A program made the translations under genes and the position numbers. Positions 50,916-59,247 of a DNA stretch of 64,000 bases are shown here, one piece after another. Position 1 is the first letter of the stretch, and each line of letters starts with the position of its first letter. The notes under the pieces are model-generated. The model was not told the DNA's origin, did not search any database, and saw nothing but the letters and a program-made list of their open reading frames with translations. The stretch comes from Kitasatospora atroaurantiaca (GTDB lineage Bacteria > Actinomycetota > Actinomycetes > Streptomycetales > Streptomycetaceae): positions 2,108,001 through 2,172,000 of the forward strand of contig NZ_VIVR01000001.1 of the NCBI RefSeq assembly GCF_007828955.1, given 5' to 3'.

Positions 50916-51307
50916 CGGTAACTGCAAAGTCGTCGAAGCTCTATGAAGTTCAGACCGCAACCGAGATCGACTGCAGCGGAACGTCGATGAAAGCCGGGAA
51001 TACATGCCTGCATCATGTATTCTTGACAAACTACGCCGCAATCGAGGTGGGCGTGACGCTCAGTGCCCTATGTGACGGCGTTGGGCCACTTCACTTTACA
51101 GCCGGAAAGCAATGGGGCAAGGGATTGGACATCCCGCCATATGTGGGCAACCGTCCGCCGGTGCACGTTAAGGAGGAGATCAGCCACGGCGGAGCCCCGG
51201 CAGCCCCCTCCGGGTATCAAAAGGTCAAGGTTAAAGTTTCTACACCTGCGGCGCAGATATTTAGCGAAATTTATGCAGATCTTATCCTGCGAGTGGAATG
51301 TACATGA
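50912..51307 (+). CDS. unknown cassette protein 2 (131 aa)
   Basis: [23 protein letters not shown] opens a beta-rich protein with [25 protein letters not shown] and a [31 protein letters not shown]-terminus. It starts inside the previous stop (ATGA) and ends inside the next start, so all three genes are coupled. I do not recognise it. A soluble partner of the membrane protein is a reasonable guess. Confidence 0.7.
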   Translation: MTVTAKSSKLYEVQTATEIDCSGTSMKAGNTCLHHVFLTNYAAIEVGVTLSALCDGVGPLHFTAGKQWGKGLDIPPYVGNRPPVHVKEEISHGGAPAAPSGYQKVKVKVSTPAAQIFSEIYADLILRVECT

Positions 51308-51780
51308 GCCCGGAGGACACCTCATCATTAGCCGCAGCTGCATCTTTCGCAGCCGGTTTAGCCCTAAACATCAGCGGATCTGTTTGGTCGGGGATAGCAA
51401 GCACGCGGGCTTCTGGGTGGGAGCGGCAGCGACTTTCTCAGCTGTCTGACGATGACATCTCAAAACTTCCCGTTAGCCTTCAGCCGCCATCACTCAAGCA
51501 TCTAGTTGGCTGGGGCATCGATATGGCCACAGCCTTCGGGGTAGTAGTTTCCCCCATCATCGGATTCGCCGTCTCTGCCTTTACCTTCACGTGGCGCTCC
51601 GCCTTTGTTTGCAGCTTCTCGCTCATTATCGGCCTGCTGCTATTTCTTTGGGTTTACTTCCGGGGCAACCCCAGCCAATATGAAGCCCAAAAGCAGAAGC
51701 GCGGAAAGGATATTATCTTGGTTGTCGGATCTCTCGCTAATCTAGTCGGCGTTGTCTACTTCGCGATCCAGGGTATTTGA
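51304..51780 (+). CDS. unknown cassette protein 3, multi-span membrane protein (158 aa)
   Basis: Hydrophobic segments are visible at about residues 72-92 (TAFGVVVSPIIGFAVSAFTF), 96-116 (SAFVCSFSLIIGLLLFLWVYF) and 135-156 (DIILVVGSLANLVGVVYFAIQ), with a possible fourth near the N-terminus (LAAAASFAAGLALNISGS). The domain between them is basic and charged. ATGA coupling joins it to protein 2. A membrane effector after two soluble proteins is a common plan for abortive-infection or exclusion modules, but no known family is recognised. Confidence 0.72.
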   Translation: MSPEDTSSLAAAASFAAGLALNISGSVWSGIASTRASGWERQRLSQLSDDDISKLPVSLQPPSLKHLVGWGIDMATAFGVVVSPIIGFAVSAFTFTWRSAFVCSFSLIIGLLLFLWVYFRGNPSQYEAQKQKRGKDIILVVGSLANLVGVVYFAIQGI

Positions 51781-51787
51781 CCTCTGC

Positions 51788-53311
51788 TTAACGCCGGCCG
51801 GCGAGCCGCTTGTCATCCTGAGAGCGCGGCACCGGCATAGTCGGGTCGAGGAACAGGTCCCACAGCGCCCAGACCATCGAGTCGAGCTGGTCCGGCGAGT
51901 CCTCGGTCTCGCCTTGGCCGACGAACGTCGTCATCTGCTCCTCGAGTTCGGCGAACAGCCGGGCGGCACCGACATGGTGGACGCGGGACTGCTCGTAGAG
52001 CTGCGCCACCGGGGCGGCTCGGGCTCGCTTGCCTCGGGTGGCGTGAACGATCCGCCAGCTGACGCGCGGGTCGACTTCCTGTAGGAGGGCAGGGAGGTAG
52101 TCGCCGCCGTTGTTGGCCTCGATCACGACGCAGTCGGCCTGGTACTCGTGGTACAGCTCGGCGGCACGGCGCATCGCGGCGGTGGGCGTGAACCGGTCCT
52201 GCTCGGCGTGCAGGACGTACCCGCGGGGCCGGTTGTCGCCGTAGGCGGTGGTGAGCGGCCAGCCCCGGCCAGCCACGGTGAAGGCGGTGTGGTCGGCGTT
52301 CTCGTGGCTCTTGGTGGCCGGGTCCACGGCGACAACGACCCGTTCCATGTCGGGAAGGTTCTCCCTGTGCTGCCGGAACCCTTCGACCTCCAGCATCCAG
52401 CCCTGCCACAGCGCGCCTTCGACGTCTTCGAGCAGCTCGCCGGACAGCTCCTGTCGGCCGAGTCGCGTGCCGGCGTACTGCTCGTCCAGCTCTGCTCGGG
52501 CGGCCGGGGACAGGTTGGCGTCGTTGTCGCGCATGTGCCCTCGGGTGAGCACGACGCGCGGGGCGTCTCCGCCCTCCTGGTGGCGCTGCTCCTGGCGTCG
52601 GCCACGCTCGACCAGGCGCTTGATGTGCGGCAGCGGCTTGGGCGTGGTCGAGATCAGCATCTGCGGGGTGTCCGCCTCGCGCAGGCAGAACCACAGCATG
52701 TCGTAGACGTCCTGCGCGGTGTTCCGAGACCAGGCTGCGTACTCGTCGCACCATGCCTTGTCGAACGCCCAGCCGCGCAGGTTGTCCGGCGTCTCCGCGC
52801 CGAATCCCCTGATAACGGTGCCGTTGCGCAGTCGGATCGTGGTCTCGCCGAGGCTGGAGTTGTACCGGGCGATGTCCTCGGCCGGGATGATCGCCAGTAG
52901 GCCCGACTTCGGGGAGTCGAAGCAGATGTCCCTCACGAGCGTCGCGTTCTTGGCGACCACGGCGATCTGCAGTCCGGGGGTCTTGGCCCACTCCTTCACC
53001 GTCTCGGCGGCCGTGCGGGTCTTGCCCCAGCCTCGGCCGGTCAGCAGCATCCAGACCGTCCACGCCCACACCGGAACGCGCTGGGAGTCGCGGGCGTGGT
53101 TGTGGAGCCAACCGGCGTGGGGAAGACCATCGCAGTCGGGCCGGTCACATGCCCAGCGACGCCGCGACATGTCGTCGGCGCGAACCAGGGCTGCAACTTC
53201 GGCTTGCAACTGTTGGAGGCTCATCACCGACGGGTTGGCGAAGGCCTCGACTCCTCGACGACGGGACCAGCCGGTCCGCCCACCGGTGGGCTTCCGGGGG
53301 CGGGGGCTCAT
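51788..53311 (-). CDS. terL: terminase large subunit
   Basis: The 507-residue protein has a Walker A-type LLTGRGWGKTRTAAE, Walker B in FDKAWCDEYAAW and the RNase H-like nuclease acids in VVVAVDPATKSHENADH, DCVVIEANNGGDYLP and DQLDSMVWALWDL. It packages DNA through the portal. The ATG overlaps the small subunit stop (ATGA). The three-gene cassette ends only eight bases from this gene's stop, on the opposite strand. Confidence 0.92.
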   Translation of the reverse strand: MSPRPRKPTGGRTGWSRRRGVEAFANPSVMSLQQLQAEVAALVRADDMSRRRWACDRPDCDGLPHAGWLHNHARDSQRVPVWAWTVWMLLTGRGWGKTRTAAETVKEWAKTPGLQIAVVAKNATLVRDICFDSPKSGLLAIIPAEDIARYNSSLGETTIRLRNGTVIRGFGAETPDNLRGWAFDKAWCDEYAAWSRNTAQDVYDMLWFCLREADTPQMLISTTPKPLPHIKRLVERGRRQEQRHQEGGDAPRVVLTRGHMRDNDANLSPAARAELDEQYAGTRLGRQELSGELLEDVEGALWQGWMLEVEGFRQHRENLPDMERVVVAVDPATKSHENADHTAFTVAGRGWPLTTAYGDNRPRGYVLHAEQDRFTPTAAMRRAAELYHEYQADCVVIEANNGGDYLPALLQEVDPRVSWRIVHATRGKRARAAPVAQLYEQSRVHHVGAARLFAELEEQMTTFVGQGETEDSPDQLDSMVWALWDLFLDPTMPVPRSQDDKRLAGRR

Positions 53312-53847
53312 GGGGTGTCCTCCTCCGTGGTGATGCGGCGCTCGAGTTCGCGGCGCAGCTGGTCCATGCGGGCGCGGCGCTCCTCGTCGGTGAGCTCGGC
53401 GACATCGAGGGCTTCGGTGTCGGGGTCGTCCGGCAGCCAGGCTGGTTCCTCTCCGACGGCACGGCGTTCGATGTCGGCGGCCACCTGGAAGTAGCGCAGG
53501 AGGTCGCTGGGTGACAGCTCGCTGGGGCTGAGGGTCTGGAGGCGGGCGACGGCCTTGGAGAGGAACGCCTGCGCGAGGCGGGCGTGCCGGCGGGCCAGGT
53601 CGCGGCGAGCCTGGCGCTGCTCGGCGAGGAAGACGCGGTCCTGCTCGCGGTCCCATGAGGTGGCTCGGAGCACCCAGGCGTACGAGCGTGACCAGCGGTC
53701 CATGAGGCTGCCGGACTTACCCAACTCCCGCGCTACTTTCGCTGTACTCCGCGCGGGCCCCATGTCGCGATATTTGGCGAACGCCTCGAACGCCTGGGCC
53801 GACTCGCCTTCCTGCCGCTCCCAGGGCTCGGCCGTGTTCGCGGCCAC
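53308..53847 (-). CDS. terS: terminase small subunit
   Basis: The 179-residue protein has AFAKYRDMGPARSTAKVARELGKSGSLMDRWSRSYAWVLRA near the N-terminus, a helix-turn-helix that would recognise the packaging site, and a helical oligomerisation region (YFQVAADIERRAVG). AGGAGGTGAGC precedes the GTG start. It is coupled to the large subunit. Confidence 0.85.
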   Translation of the reverse strand: MAANTAEPWERQEGESAQAFEAFAKYRDMGPARSTAKVARELGKSGSLMDRWSRSYAWVLRATSWDREQDRVFLAEQRQARRDLARRHARLAQAFLSKAVARLQTLSPSELSPSDLLRYFQVAADIERRAVGEEPAWLPDDPDTEALDVAELTDEERRARMDQLRRELERRITTEEDTP

Positions 53848-53866
53848 CGCTCACCTCCTGGTCGCT

Positions 53867-54778
53867 CTACTGGGGTTCGGCTGCGCCGGGGTCGGCGGCG
53901 AGGATGTCGAGGGCTCGCCATGGCTCGGCTTCGGGCACGCTGCCGTCCTTGACGAGGCGGTTGATCGCGCGGCGTAGCGCGGCGGCGGTCTCCACCGGCA
54001 GGTCACGGACTCCGAGGACGCTCTCGACAGGTGCGGTGCCGCCCCGCGTCGGCTCCCCCGTGGTGGCGTCGAACCAGCCGTCGGCCAGCTCTGCCAGGTG
54101 GCGTTCGAACACGGCGAGGATGACGCCGAGGGCGGTCGCGCTGTTGCCGATCTTGTAGGCGGCGCGGGAGGTCTCCAGGGCGTCGAGCATCGGCTCGTAC
54201 TGGGTGAGGCCGGCCAGCCAGCGGGCGTCGGCGCTGGCTGTTGAGCGGGCCGCGTCGAAGGCGGCTTCGGCGCGCTCCAGCTCATCGGGCAGGAACATGA
54301 TCTGGACACTCGCGAAGTCCAGGTTCGCTTCGCCGAGCCCCGTGACGTCCACCTTCTCCAGGAGGTCGAGCGCCTTGTCGTCCAGGCCGGTGTACTGCCG
54401 CCACTCGACGGACTCCAGCTCGTCGTACAGCTCCTTGAGGATCGCCGGGTCGTCCTGGCCGGTGATCGCGTTGTGGGACAGCTGTAGGGCGATCTGGCGC
54501 TGCCTGGGCAACGGCTCGGTGATCTCCAACCAGCCGATCGTTCGCAGGTCGGCTTCGATGCTCGCGAGCGTGCGGTGGTTGCCGGACAGGACGATTCGTC
54601 GCCCGCTGGTGGCGTCGTTCCACACGAGCGGGGTGGAGGTGAGGCAGCCGTCCCTCTTGATGTTCTCGACCAGCTGCCGGAACTGCTCGTGCGGCATGAA
54701 GCGGGCGTTGATGTCGAGAAGGGTCAGCTCTCGGGGGTCGCCCTCGACGTAGGTGGGCGGGGTGAGATGGTCCGTCAC
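53867..54778 (-). CDS. ParB/Srx-type nuclease-domain protein, 303 aa
   Basis: RFMPHEQFRQLVENIKRDGCLTSTPLVW followed by IVLSGNHRTLASIEAD is the ParB N-terminal (ParB/sulfiredoxin) fold, with the G-N-H-R core. QLSHNAITGQDDPAILKELYDEL follows. The C-terminal half is helical. The GTG start overlaps the upstream methyltransferase-like gene (GTGA). ParB domains of this kind often accompany DNA methyltransferases in phages. It may load or target the partner onto DNA before packaging. Confidence 0.8.
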   Translation of the reverse strand: MTDHLTPPTYVEGDPRELTLLDINARFMPHEQFRQLVENIKRDGCLTSTPLVWNDATSGRRIVLSGNHRTLASIEADLRTIGWLEITEPLPRQRQIALQLSHNAITGQDDPAILKELYDELESVEWRQYTGLDDKALDLLEKVDVTGLGEANLDFASVQIMFLPDELERAEAAFDAARSTASADARWLAGLTQYEPMLDALETSRAAYKIGNSATALGVILAVFERHLAELADGWFDATTGEPTRGGTAPVESVLGVRDLPVETAAALRRAINRLVKDGSVPEAEPWRALDILAADPGAAEPQ

Positions 54779-56115
54779 GGCGCGGTCTCCGGGGTGTTGG
54801 TGGTGGGGGTGCCCCACTTCTTGGTCCAGGTGGCGAAGGCGGTGGCGAGGTCGTGGCCGCCCATCGGGCCCTGGTATTGGAGTTGGAACTTCCAGGCGTC
54901 GTCGGTCGCGGGGCTGCGCTTGGTGAGCTTGAGGAGACCGCGGTACTTCATAGACACGGGGTTGTTGCTGAACGCGGTGGTGGCGACGGCGCGGACCCGG
55001 CGGGAGAAGGCGCGCTGGCACAGGAGCTGTGCTTCCTGGCTGGTGGCGGCTAGGACGATCAGCTTGGACAGACGGGGGTAGCTGGTGGGTGCCACGGCAA
55101 AGTCCGAGAGAAGGTAGACCTCGTCGGGCGTGTAGCTGCTGGGCGACATCGCGAACACGCCGATGACTCGGCCGCCGGCCTTGACCGCGACCGCGAGGTT
55201 CGCGGCGCCTGGAGCGATGTGAGGGTTGAGGTACCGGGACCGGAGCGCGTTGAACTGACCCGGCTTGAGGAGTGAGAGGGTCAGGGGGCTTTCGATCTGC
55301 TCGCCCTGACGAAGGCGGGGGACTGTGACCGGCTCGATCGGCTGGCGGGGAGCGACGATCCGGGTCCGGGCCTTCGAGGCATAGACGTAGAACGGTGCAG
55401 CGCGAGGAGTCGCCTTGATGACTCCCCGCAGGTGTGGGCGCAGCTCCTCGACGTCGTGGTTGGACGCGGTGAGCCAGTACGGCCGGTCGGTGATGGCGCC
55501 GAGCACGCTCACCACGTCGTCGTCGGACAGGGGCGCGTACTCGGGGGCATCCCAGTCGAAGTGGGTGTTGAGCGGCTCGTACAGCTTTTCGTAGCCTCCG
55601 CCGTAGAAGGGAGGGAAGCTGCACACGGGGGCGTCGCTGGGGACCGTCTGGAGCCAGGACCGGACGTCTTCGGCCTGGTAGGAGGCAAGTTGGAGTTCGG
55701 TGCGAGACAGCTTCTCGATGGTCTCGGTGTGCTTGGTCTCCCATTGGTCGCGGTAGGAACGCACGACGCGCTGATGCCAGAGGCCGTCGCGGTCAACGGA
55801 CGCGAGGAAGCGTGTGCCGAGCATGAGGGTTGCGACGGTGCCCACGCCATCGTCCATGGACTCTGCGAGCCACCCGAGCTGGTCGTGGGACTCCTCGCGC
55901 AGTCGGATGCCGGCGGGCTGGCCGGTGAGCCATCGTCCGATCGCAGTGGTGTAGATGGACACGTCGGACGAGTGGAGCGCGAAGCCCATGCTCGCCAGCG
56001 ACCGTTCGATGGTGAAGTTGCCGCAGCAGGGGATGTAGACCGGCCCCTGCGGCCACTGCTGCGCGGTCTCGCGGACGATGGAGCGCATCGGGCCGGGGAT
56101 GGTGCCCTGGAACAT
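54775..56115 (-). CDS. adenine methyltransferase-like/Mom-like (GNAT) fusion, putative anti-restriction modifier
   Basis: In 446 residues the N-terminal half has VYIPCCGNFTIERSLASMGFAL (SAM-motif-like) and PVCSFPPFYGGGYEKLYEPLN, where FPPF stands for the (N/D)PPY catalytic loop. The C-terminal part (VAVKAGGRVIGVFAMSP, then SYPRLSKLIVLAATSQEAQLL and TTAFSNNPVSMKYRG) looks like a GNAT domain related to Mom-type base modifiers. AGGAGG precedes the ATG and a type B element lies 110 bases upstream. Phage Mu Mom modifies adenine to escape restriction; a similar role is inferred here. The methyltransferase-like half may instead be a DNA-targeting scaffold. Confidence 0.6.
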   Translation of the reverse strand: MFQGTIPGPMRSIVRETAQQWPQGPVYIPCCGNFTIERSLASMGFALHSSDVSIYTTAIGRWLTGQPAGIRLREESHDQLGWLAESMDDGVGTVATLMLGTRFLASVDRDGLWHQRVVRSYRDQWETKHTETIEKLSRTELQLASYQAEDVRSWLQTVPSDAPVCSFPPFYGGGYEKLYEPLNTHFDWDAPEYAPLSDDDVVSVLGAITDRPYWLTASNHDVEELRPHLRGVIKATPRAAPFYVYASKARTRIVAPRQPIEPVTVPRLRQGEQIESPLTLSLLKPGQFNALRSRYLNPHIAPGAANLAVAVKAGGRVIGVFAMSPSSYTPDEVYLLSDFAVAPTSYPRLSKLIVLAATSQEAQLLCQRAFSRRVRAVATTAFSNNPVSMKYRGLLKLTKRSPATDDAWKFQLQYQGPMGGHDLATAFATWTKKWGTPTTNTPETAP

Positions 56116-56222
56116 GCCGAGCCTCCTGGGTGGGTGGACGTGAAAGCGCCCGGTCCGGGAGGGCGGGTCCGGACCGGGCGCTGTGCTGGAACCTAGCACA
56201 CTTCATCGATTCAACATCGAAG

Positions 56223-56237
56223 CGTGCAACCTATCTT
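56223..56237 (-). promoter_or_regulatory. repeated element B, copy 3
   Basis: The minus strand reads AAGATAGGTTGCACG, exactly as in copy 2. It lies between the 50-aa gene and the methyltransferase/Mom-like gene and would control the entry to the packaging operon. Confidence 0.58.
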
Positions 56238-56389
56238 CAAGCAGCCTCAGGGGCTACTTCAGGGAGCGGCATGGTCCCGAACCGATCCACGTCGGAGGCG
56301 ACCAGGAACGACTCCTGCCGCGCCGCCACCTCGGGCTCGTAGCCGAAGTCCTCGGGCGTCATCCGCAGCCAGTTCGGCTGCTCGCTCAC
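56237..56389 (-). CDS. small conserved phage protein, 50 aa
   Basis: MSEQPNWLRMTPEDFGYEPEV is followed by DVDRFGTMPLPEVAPEAA, a short acidic protein of a type I have seen among actinophage early genes; its function is unknown. The GTG start overlaps the DUF488 stop (GTGA). Confidence 0.65.
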   Translation of the reverse strand: MSEQPNWLRMTPEDFGYEPEVAARQESFLVASDVDRFGTMPLPEVAPEAA

Positions 56390-56802
56390 AGGAGCGTCCC
56401 CTGCTCGTACGGGCTCGGCCCGGCCATCGGGCCCAGTTCCCTTACCGGGTCGCCGGTGGTCTCGCTCCACCAGTCGGCGAAGATCCGGCGGTGGCACCAC
56501 AGCTCCGGCTTGGCGAGGTCTTCGAAGCACAGGAGCACCAGGCGGTGATCGCCGGCCTGCTGGGCGATGCCCCCAAGGCGTTCGGCGATCTGGCCAGCAC
56601 CCAGCCTGGTGAGGTCCGCCCGGTAGGCCGCCGCGAACGCGGGCCGAGGGCTGTTGAAGTACGCCGCTGCCGGAGCCAGCTCCGGCACGGTGTGAGTGAG
56701 CTGGTAGGGGAGCTTGAACCTCGGCGCCCCCCTGGTGATCCGCACTGGAGTCCCCTGAACGGGGCGGAACATCTGGAACCGCGCGGTGAACAATGTCAGC
56801 AT
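56386..56802 (-). CDS. DUF488 family protein
   Basis: FRPVQGTPVRITRGAPRFKLPYQL, then QQAGDHRLVLLCFEDLAKPELWCHRRIFADW, is the DUF488 pattern, including the C-F-E and C-H-R pairs that may form a catalytic or metal site. Members occur in phages and bacteria with uncertain function. It lies between ParB and the DNA modification genes. Confidence 0.8.
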   Translation of the reverse strand: MLTLFTARFQMFRPVQGTPVRITRGAPRFKLPYQLTHTVPELAPAAAYFNSPRPAFAAAYRADLTRLGAGQIAERLGGIAQQAGDHRLVLLCFEDLAKPELWCHRRIFADWWSETTGDPVRELGPMAGPSPYEQGTLL

Positions 56803-56984
56803 CTCGCCGACCCTTCCTTTCTGGCCCGTGGGAGGTGGAGTCCCGCCGCCATATGGGCGGCCGACTCAATCAGCCATCCCACACATGCAATATTCGCCAG
56901 CGAGTCCTGCGGGAATTCCCTGGCATTTTCGAACCGTCACAGCCGGGGAGGGCGGGCGGCCAGCAGCCGCCCGCCCTCCCGATG

Positions 56985-58061
56985 TCACGCCTTGACCGGC
57001 TCAGCGGGCTTGGCGGGCGCCTTGGTGCCAGGCGCCTGCGGCTTCGGGGCCGGAGCTGCCAGCTTGCGGACCCGAGGCGCCACGGACTTGGGAGCGTTGG
57101 CCCTGGCCGCAGCCTGCGCGGGGGCCTCAGGCTCCTGCTTGGCGATGTCGGCCGCAGTGGCCTTACGGGCCGTCGCCGCCACCGTCTCCCTGGCTTCGGC
57201 GAGACCGTTCGCCTGGCGCAGGATCCGGCGCGCGAGGGTGGCCCGGTTGACCAGCCTGTCGATCTCGCGCACGTACCGGCCGAGCTCGGTCCCGAGGATC
57301 GTCGCCAGGTCCTCCGGCTTGTGCTTGGTCAGCTCCTCCAGGAGGGGCAGGATCGCCTCGACCCTGGTGAGCTTGTCCGCCGCCTTCGCCTTCTCCTTCT
57401 TCCTCTTCTCCTGATCCTCGACCGACGGGGCCTCCTCGGTGATCAGCGAGGTCTGCTGCTCGGCCATGCGCAGCCCCTGGGCAAAGTTGGCTGCGTCGGC
57501 CTCGCTGTCGAAGTCGCCGCGCACGTAACGGTTGGCGACGATGATCTGGTGCTGCGGGCTGCACTGGGCGATGTGCCACGCCAGGTTGGGCTTGATCTTC
57601 TTCTCGTCCACCATCGTGGCGACCTCGGGGCGCAGGGTGAGCAGGCCGAGCCGCCACTTGATGTGGGTCTCGCTCTTCCCGAACTTGTCCGCGATCTTCT
57701 TGGCGTCCCAGCCGAGGGCAGCCAGGTCGGCGTACGCACCGGCCTCCTCCAGGATGGTCATGTCCGCGCGCACCACGTTCTCGGTGATGGCGAGGATGTA
57801 CGCCTCCTGGTCGTCCATGTTCTCGATGACCCGCGCAGGAACGGAGGTCAGGCCCGCATCCTGGGCGGCGCGCCAGCGGCGCTCGCCCATGACGAGCATG
57901 TAGGGAGCCCCCTGCCCCTCGACCGGGCGGACGGCGACGGCCTGCAGAACGCCGACCTGCTTGATCGACTGGACCAGCTCCTGGTGCTTCTCCGCGTCGA
58001 AGAACTTGCGCGGCTGCTCGGGGTTCGCAGTGATCTGGTCGAGCTCGATCTGCTTGAACAT
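56985..58061 (-). CDS. parB: ParB-family DNA-binding protein
   Basis: MFKQIELDQITANPEQPRKFF and VQSIKQVGVLQAVAVRPVEG, then LVMGERRWRAAQDAGL, are the ParB N-terminal motifs, including the GERRWRA CTPase box. Further on, DMTILEEAGAYADLAALGWDAKKIADKFGKSETHIKWRL is the central helix-turn-helix. The Ala/Pro/Lys-rich C-terminus replaces the usual dimer domain. At 358 residues it is a full ParB, but no ParA is present in the window. It sits behind promoter family A copy 4. Confidence 0.85.
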   Translation of the reverse strand: MFKQIELDQITANPEQPRKFFDAEKHQELVQSIKQVGVLQAVAVRPVEGQGAPYMLVMGERRWRAAQDAGLTSVPARVIENMDDQEAYILAITENVVRADMTILEEAGAYADLAALGWDAKKIADKFGKSETHIKWRLGLLTLRPEVATMVDEKKIKPNLAWHIAQCSPQHQIIVANRYVRGDFDSEADAANFAQGLRMAEQQTSLITEEAPSVEDQEKRKKEKAKAADKLTRVEAILPLLEELTKHKPEDLATILGTELGRYVREIDRLVNRATLARRILRQANGLAEARETVAATARKATAADIAKQEPEAPAQAAARANAPKSVAPRVRKLAAPAPKPQAPGTKAPAKPAEPVKA

Positions 58062-58113
58062 TTTCTGCCCTTTCCGCCAGCCCCGGACTTTCCGGTGGCT
58101 TTCAATTTCTTGA

Positions 58114-58148
58114 TACTTATATCTTAATCGCATTCACCTCTAATGCAA
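58114..58148 (-). promoter_or_regulatory. phage promoter family A, copy 4
   Basis: The minus strand has TTGCAT, 16 bases, then TAAGAT inside the 19-bp element (one change: GATTAAG for GACTAAG). It lies 53 bases upstream of parB, in an AT-rich stretch. Confidence 0.75.
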
Positions 58149-58158
58149 ATAATTGCCT

Positions 58159-58170
58159 CGAATTAATTCG
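58159..58170. repeat. 12-bp perfect palindrome CGAATTAATTCG
   Basis: The palindrome lies just upstream of the parB promoter, at the end of the 57-aa gene, in an AT-rich stretch that also has AATTGCC/GGAATTC repeats. It does not match the classic parS sequence, but a site for the phage ParB or a repressor is possible. Confidence 0.4.
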
Positions 58171-58336
58171 GGAATTCAATTGCCGTAAATTCCGGCGGCT
58201 TTCGACATTCGCCAACCTCGGCGTGCCGGCGATACGCCTCAGCTGCGCCGACGACGACACAGCAGCAGGCCGGGCACACCCGGCTCCAGGGCTCGGGCGG
58301 CCGAGGAAAGGCCGGGCGGGGGTAGTCAGCGACCAC
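58163..58336 (-). CDS. small Cys-rich protein, 57 aa
   Basis: MVADYPRPAFPRPPEPWSRVCPACCCVVV followed by EAYRRHAEVGEC has a CPxC pair plus a His and Cys, like a small zinc finger. GGAGG lies seven bases upstream of the GTG start. The gene overlaps the next upstream gene by 11 bases. Function unknown. Confidence 0.6.
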   Translation of the reverse strand: MVADYPRPAFPRPPEPWSRVCPACCCVVVGAAEAYRRHAEVGECRKPPEFTAIEFPN

Positions 58337-58556
58337 CAGTCGACCTCCTTCGGCGGCAGAGTGCGGCATCCAGCGCAGCCCGGTGAGCCTCAGCGTCAGG
58401 GTCCGGACCCGGGAGGTCCGTCACTTGGGGACGGGATGCCGGCGGGGGGCCAGCAGGGTGCGCCTCGGCGAGCAGCCGGGACAGGGGGCCGTATCGCTCG
58501 GCGATCAGACGGGAGTACAAGTCAAAGTCGGCAGTTTCAGCCGGTGAAGCAACCAC
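58326..58556 (-). CDS. hypothetical protein, 76 aa
   Basis: MVASPAETADFDLYSRLIAERYGPLSRLLAEAH is helical and the C-terminus is basic (LCRRRRSTGGR). GAGGGG precedes the GTG start. It overlaps the 57-aa gene. No family recognised. Confidence 0.55.
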   Translation of the reverse strand: MVASPAETADFDLYSRLIAERYGPLSRLLAEAHPAGPPPASRPQVTDLPGPDPDAEAHRAALDAALCRRRRSTGGR

Positions 58557-58584
58557 GGCGCCCCTCGCGCGTCTACCTAGACGA

Positions 58585-58618
58585 AGGCCCGCCCCGCGAA
58601 CGAGTCGGGGGCGGGCCT
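58585..58618. terminator. 11-bp GC stem, terminator-like
   Basis: AGGCCCGCCCC pairs with GGGGCGGGCCT across 12 bases upstream of the 76-aa gene. It would separate this unit from the upstream 58-aa gene on the minus strand. Confidence 0.55.
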
Positions 58619-58804
58619 GGTTCGGACACAGCGGCAGATCTCAAGCCGACCCGCGATTTCGCGGTGACTCCTCGCGGGCGGGGCGCGGGGGGTCGACCGC
58701 CCGCGAGGAGAGCTTGGTGATGCTTGGCGCTGCACGTGCTGGGTGCGGGACTCCTGCGGCTGCAGTGCCCGATCAGCCCAATGAAGCTAACACAACGGGA
58801 TCAA

Positions 58805-58821
58805 CCGTGTCACCTATCTTT
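58805..58821 (-). promoter_or_regulatory. repeated element B, copy 4
   Basis: The minus strand reads AAAGATAGGTGACACGG, identical to copy 1 over 17 bases. It lies 18 bases after the stop of the 58-aa gene and about 250 bases before the 76-aa gene. Confidence 0.58.
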
Positions 58822-58838
58822 GTTGGCGCGGAAAGCGC

Positions 58839-59015
58839 CTACGGCGCCTCGACGCGCTCCTCACTGTCGACTTCGCCCACGACTGCGATCGCGAGCGCCG
58901 CCAGGACCTGCTCCGCCTGTTTGCGGACTCCCACGCCGCCACACCCCCCACGCCGAAGCACGTTCGGCGGCTCGGCTGCGAGCGCAGTGATGCGCCCGGC
59001 GTCCAACTCGACCAC
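58839..59015 (-). CDS. hypothetical protein, 58 aa
   Basis: MVVELDAGRITALAAEPPNVLRRGG followed by KQAEQVLAALAIAVVGEVDSEERVEAP is a short soluble protein with a helical C-terminus. GGAGG lies seven bases upstream of the GTG. It diverges from the XRE regulator gene. Function unknown. Confidence 0.55.
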   Translation of the reverse strand: MVELDAGRITALAAEPPNVLRRGGCGGVGVRKQAEQVLAALAIAVVGEVDSEERVEAP

Positions 59016-59247
59016 GAGACAACCTCCCCCTGATCGCCGGCGCCCCCGCACGGACACCGGCAGCATTCAGCGCGGCGCGGACCTCACGATCCCGCCACAC
59101 GTCCCTCCCGGAAGTAAGGATCTTGCGCCCCGCGTGATTTAAGTGTCAAGTAGATCCCATAAGGTTGTCGTACAGGGACGATCGGGCGCCAAAGGGGGAC
59201 AGAGGCGCGCCGCTCATGGGCAATGGGGCCAGTGTGGGGGACGGATC

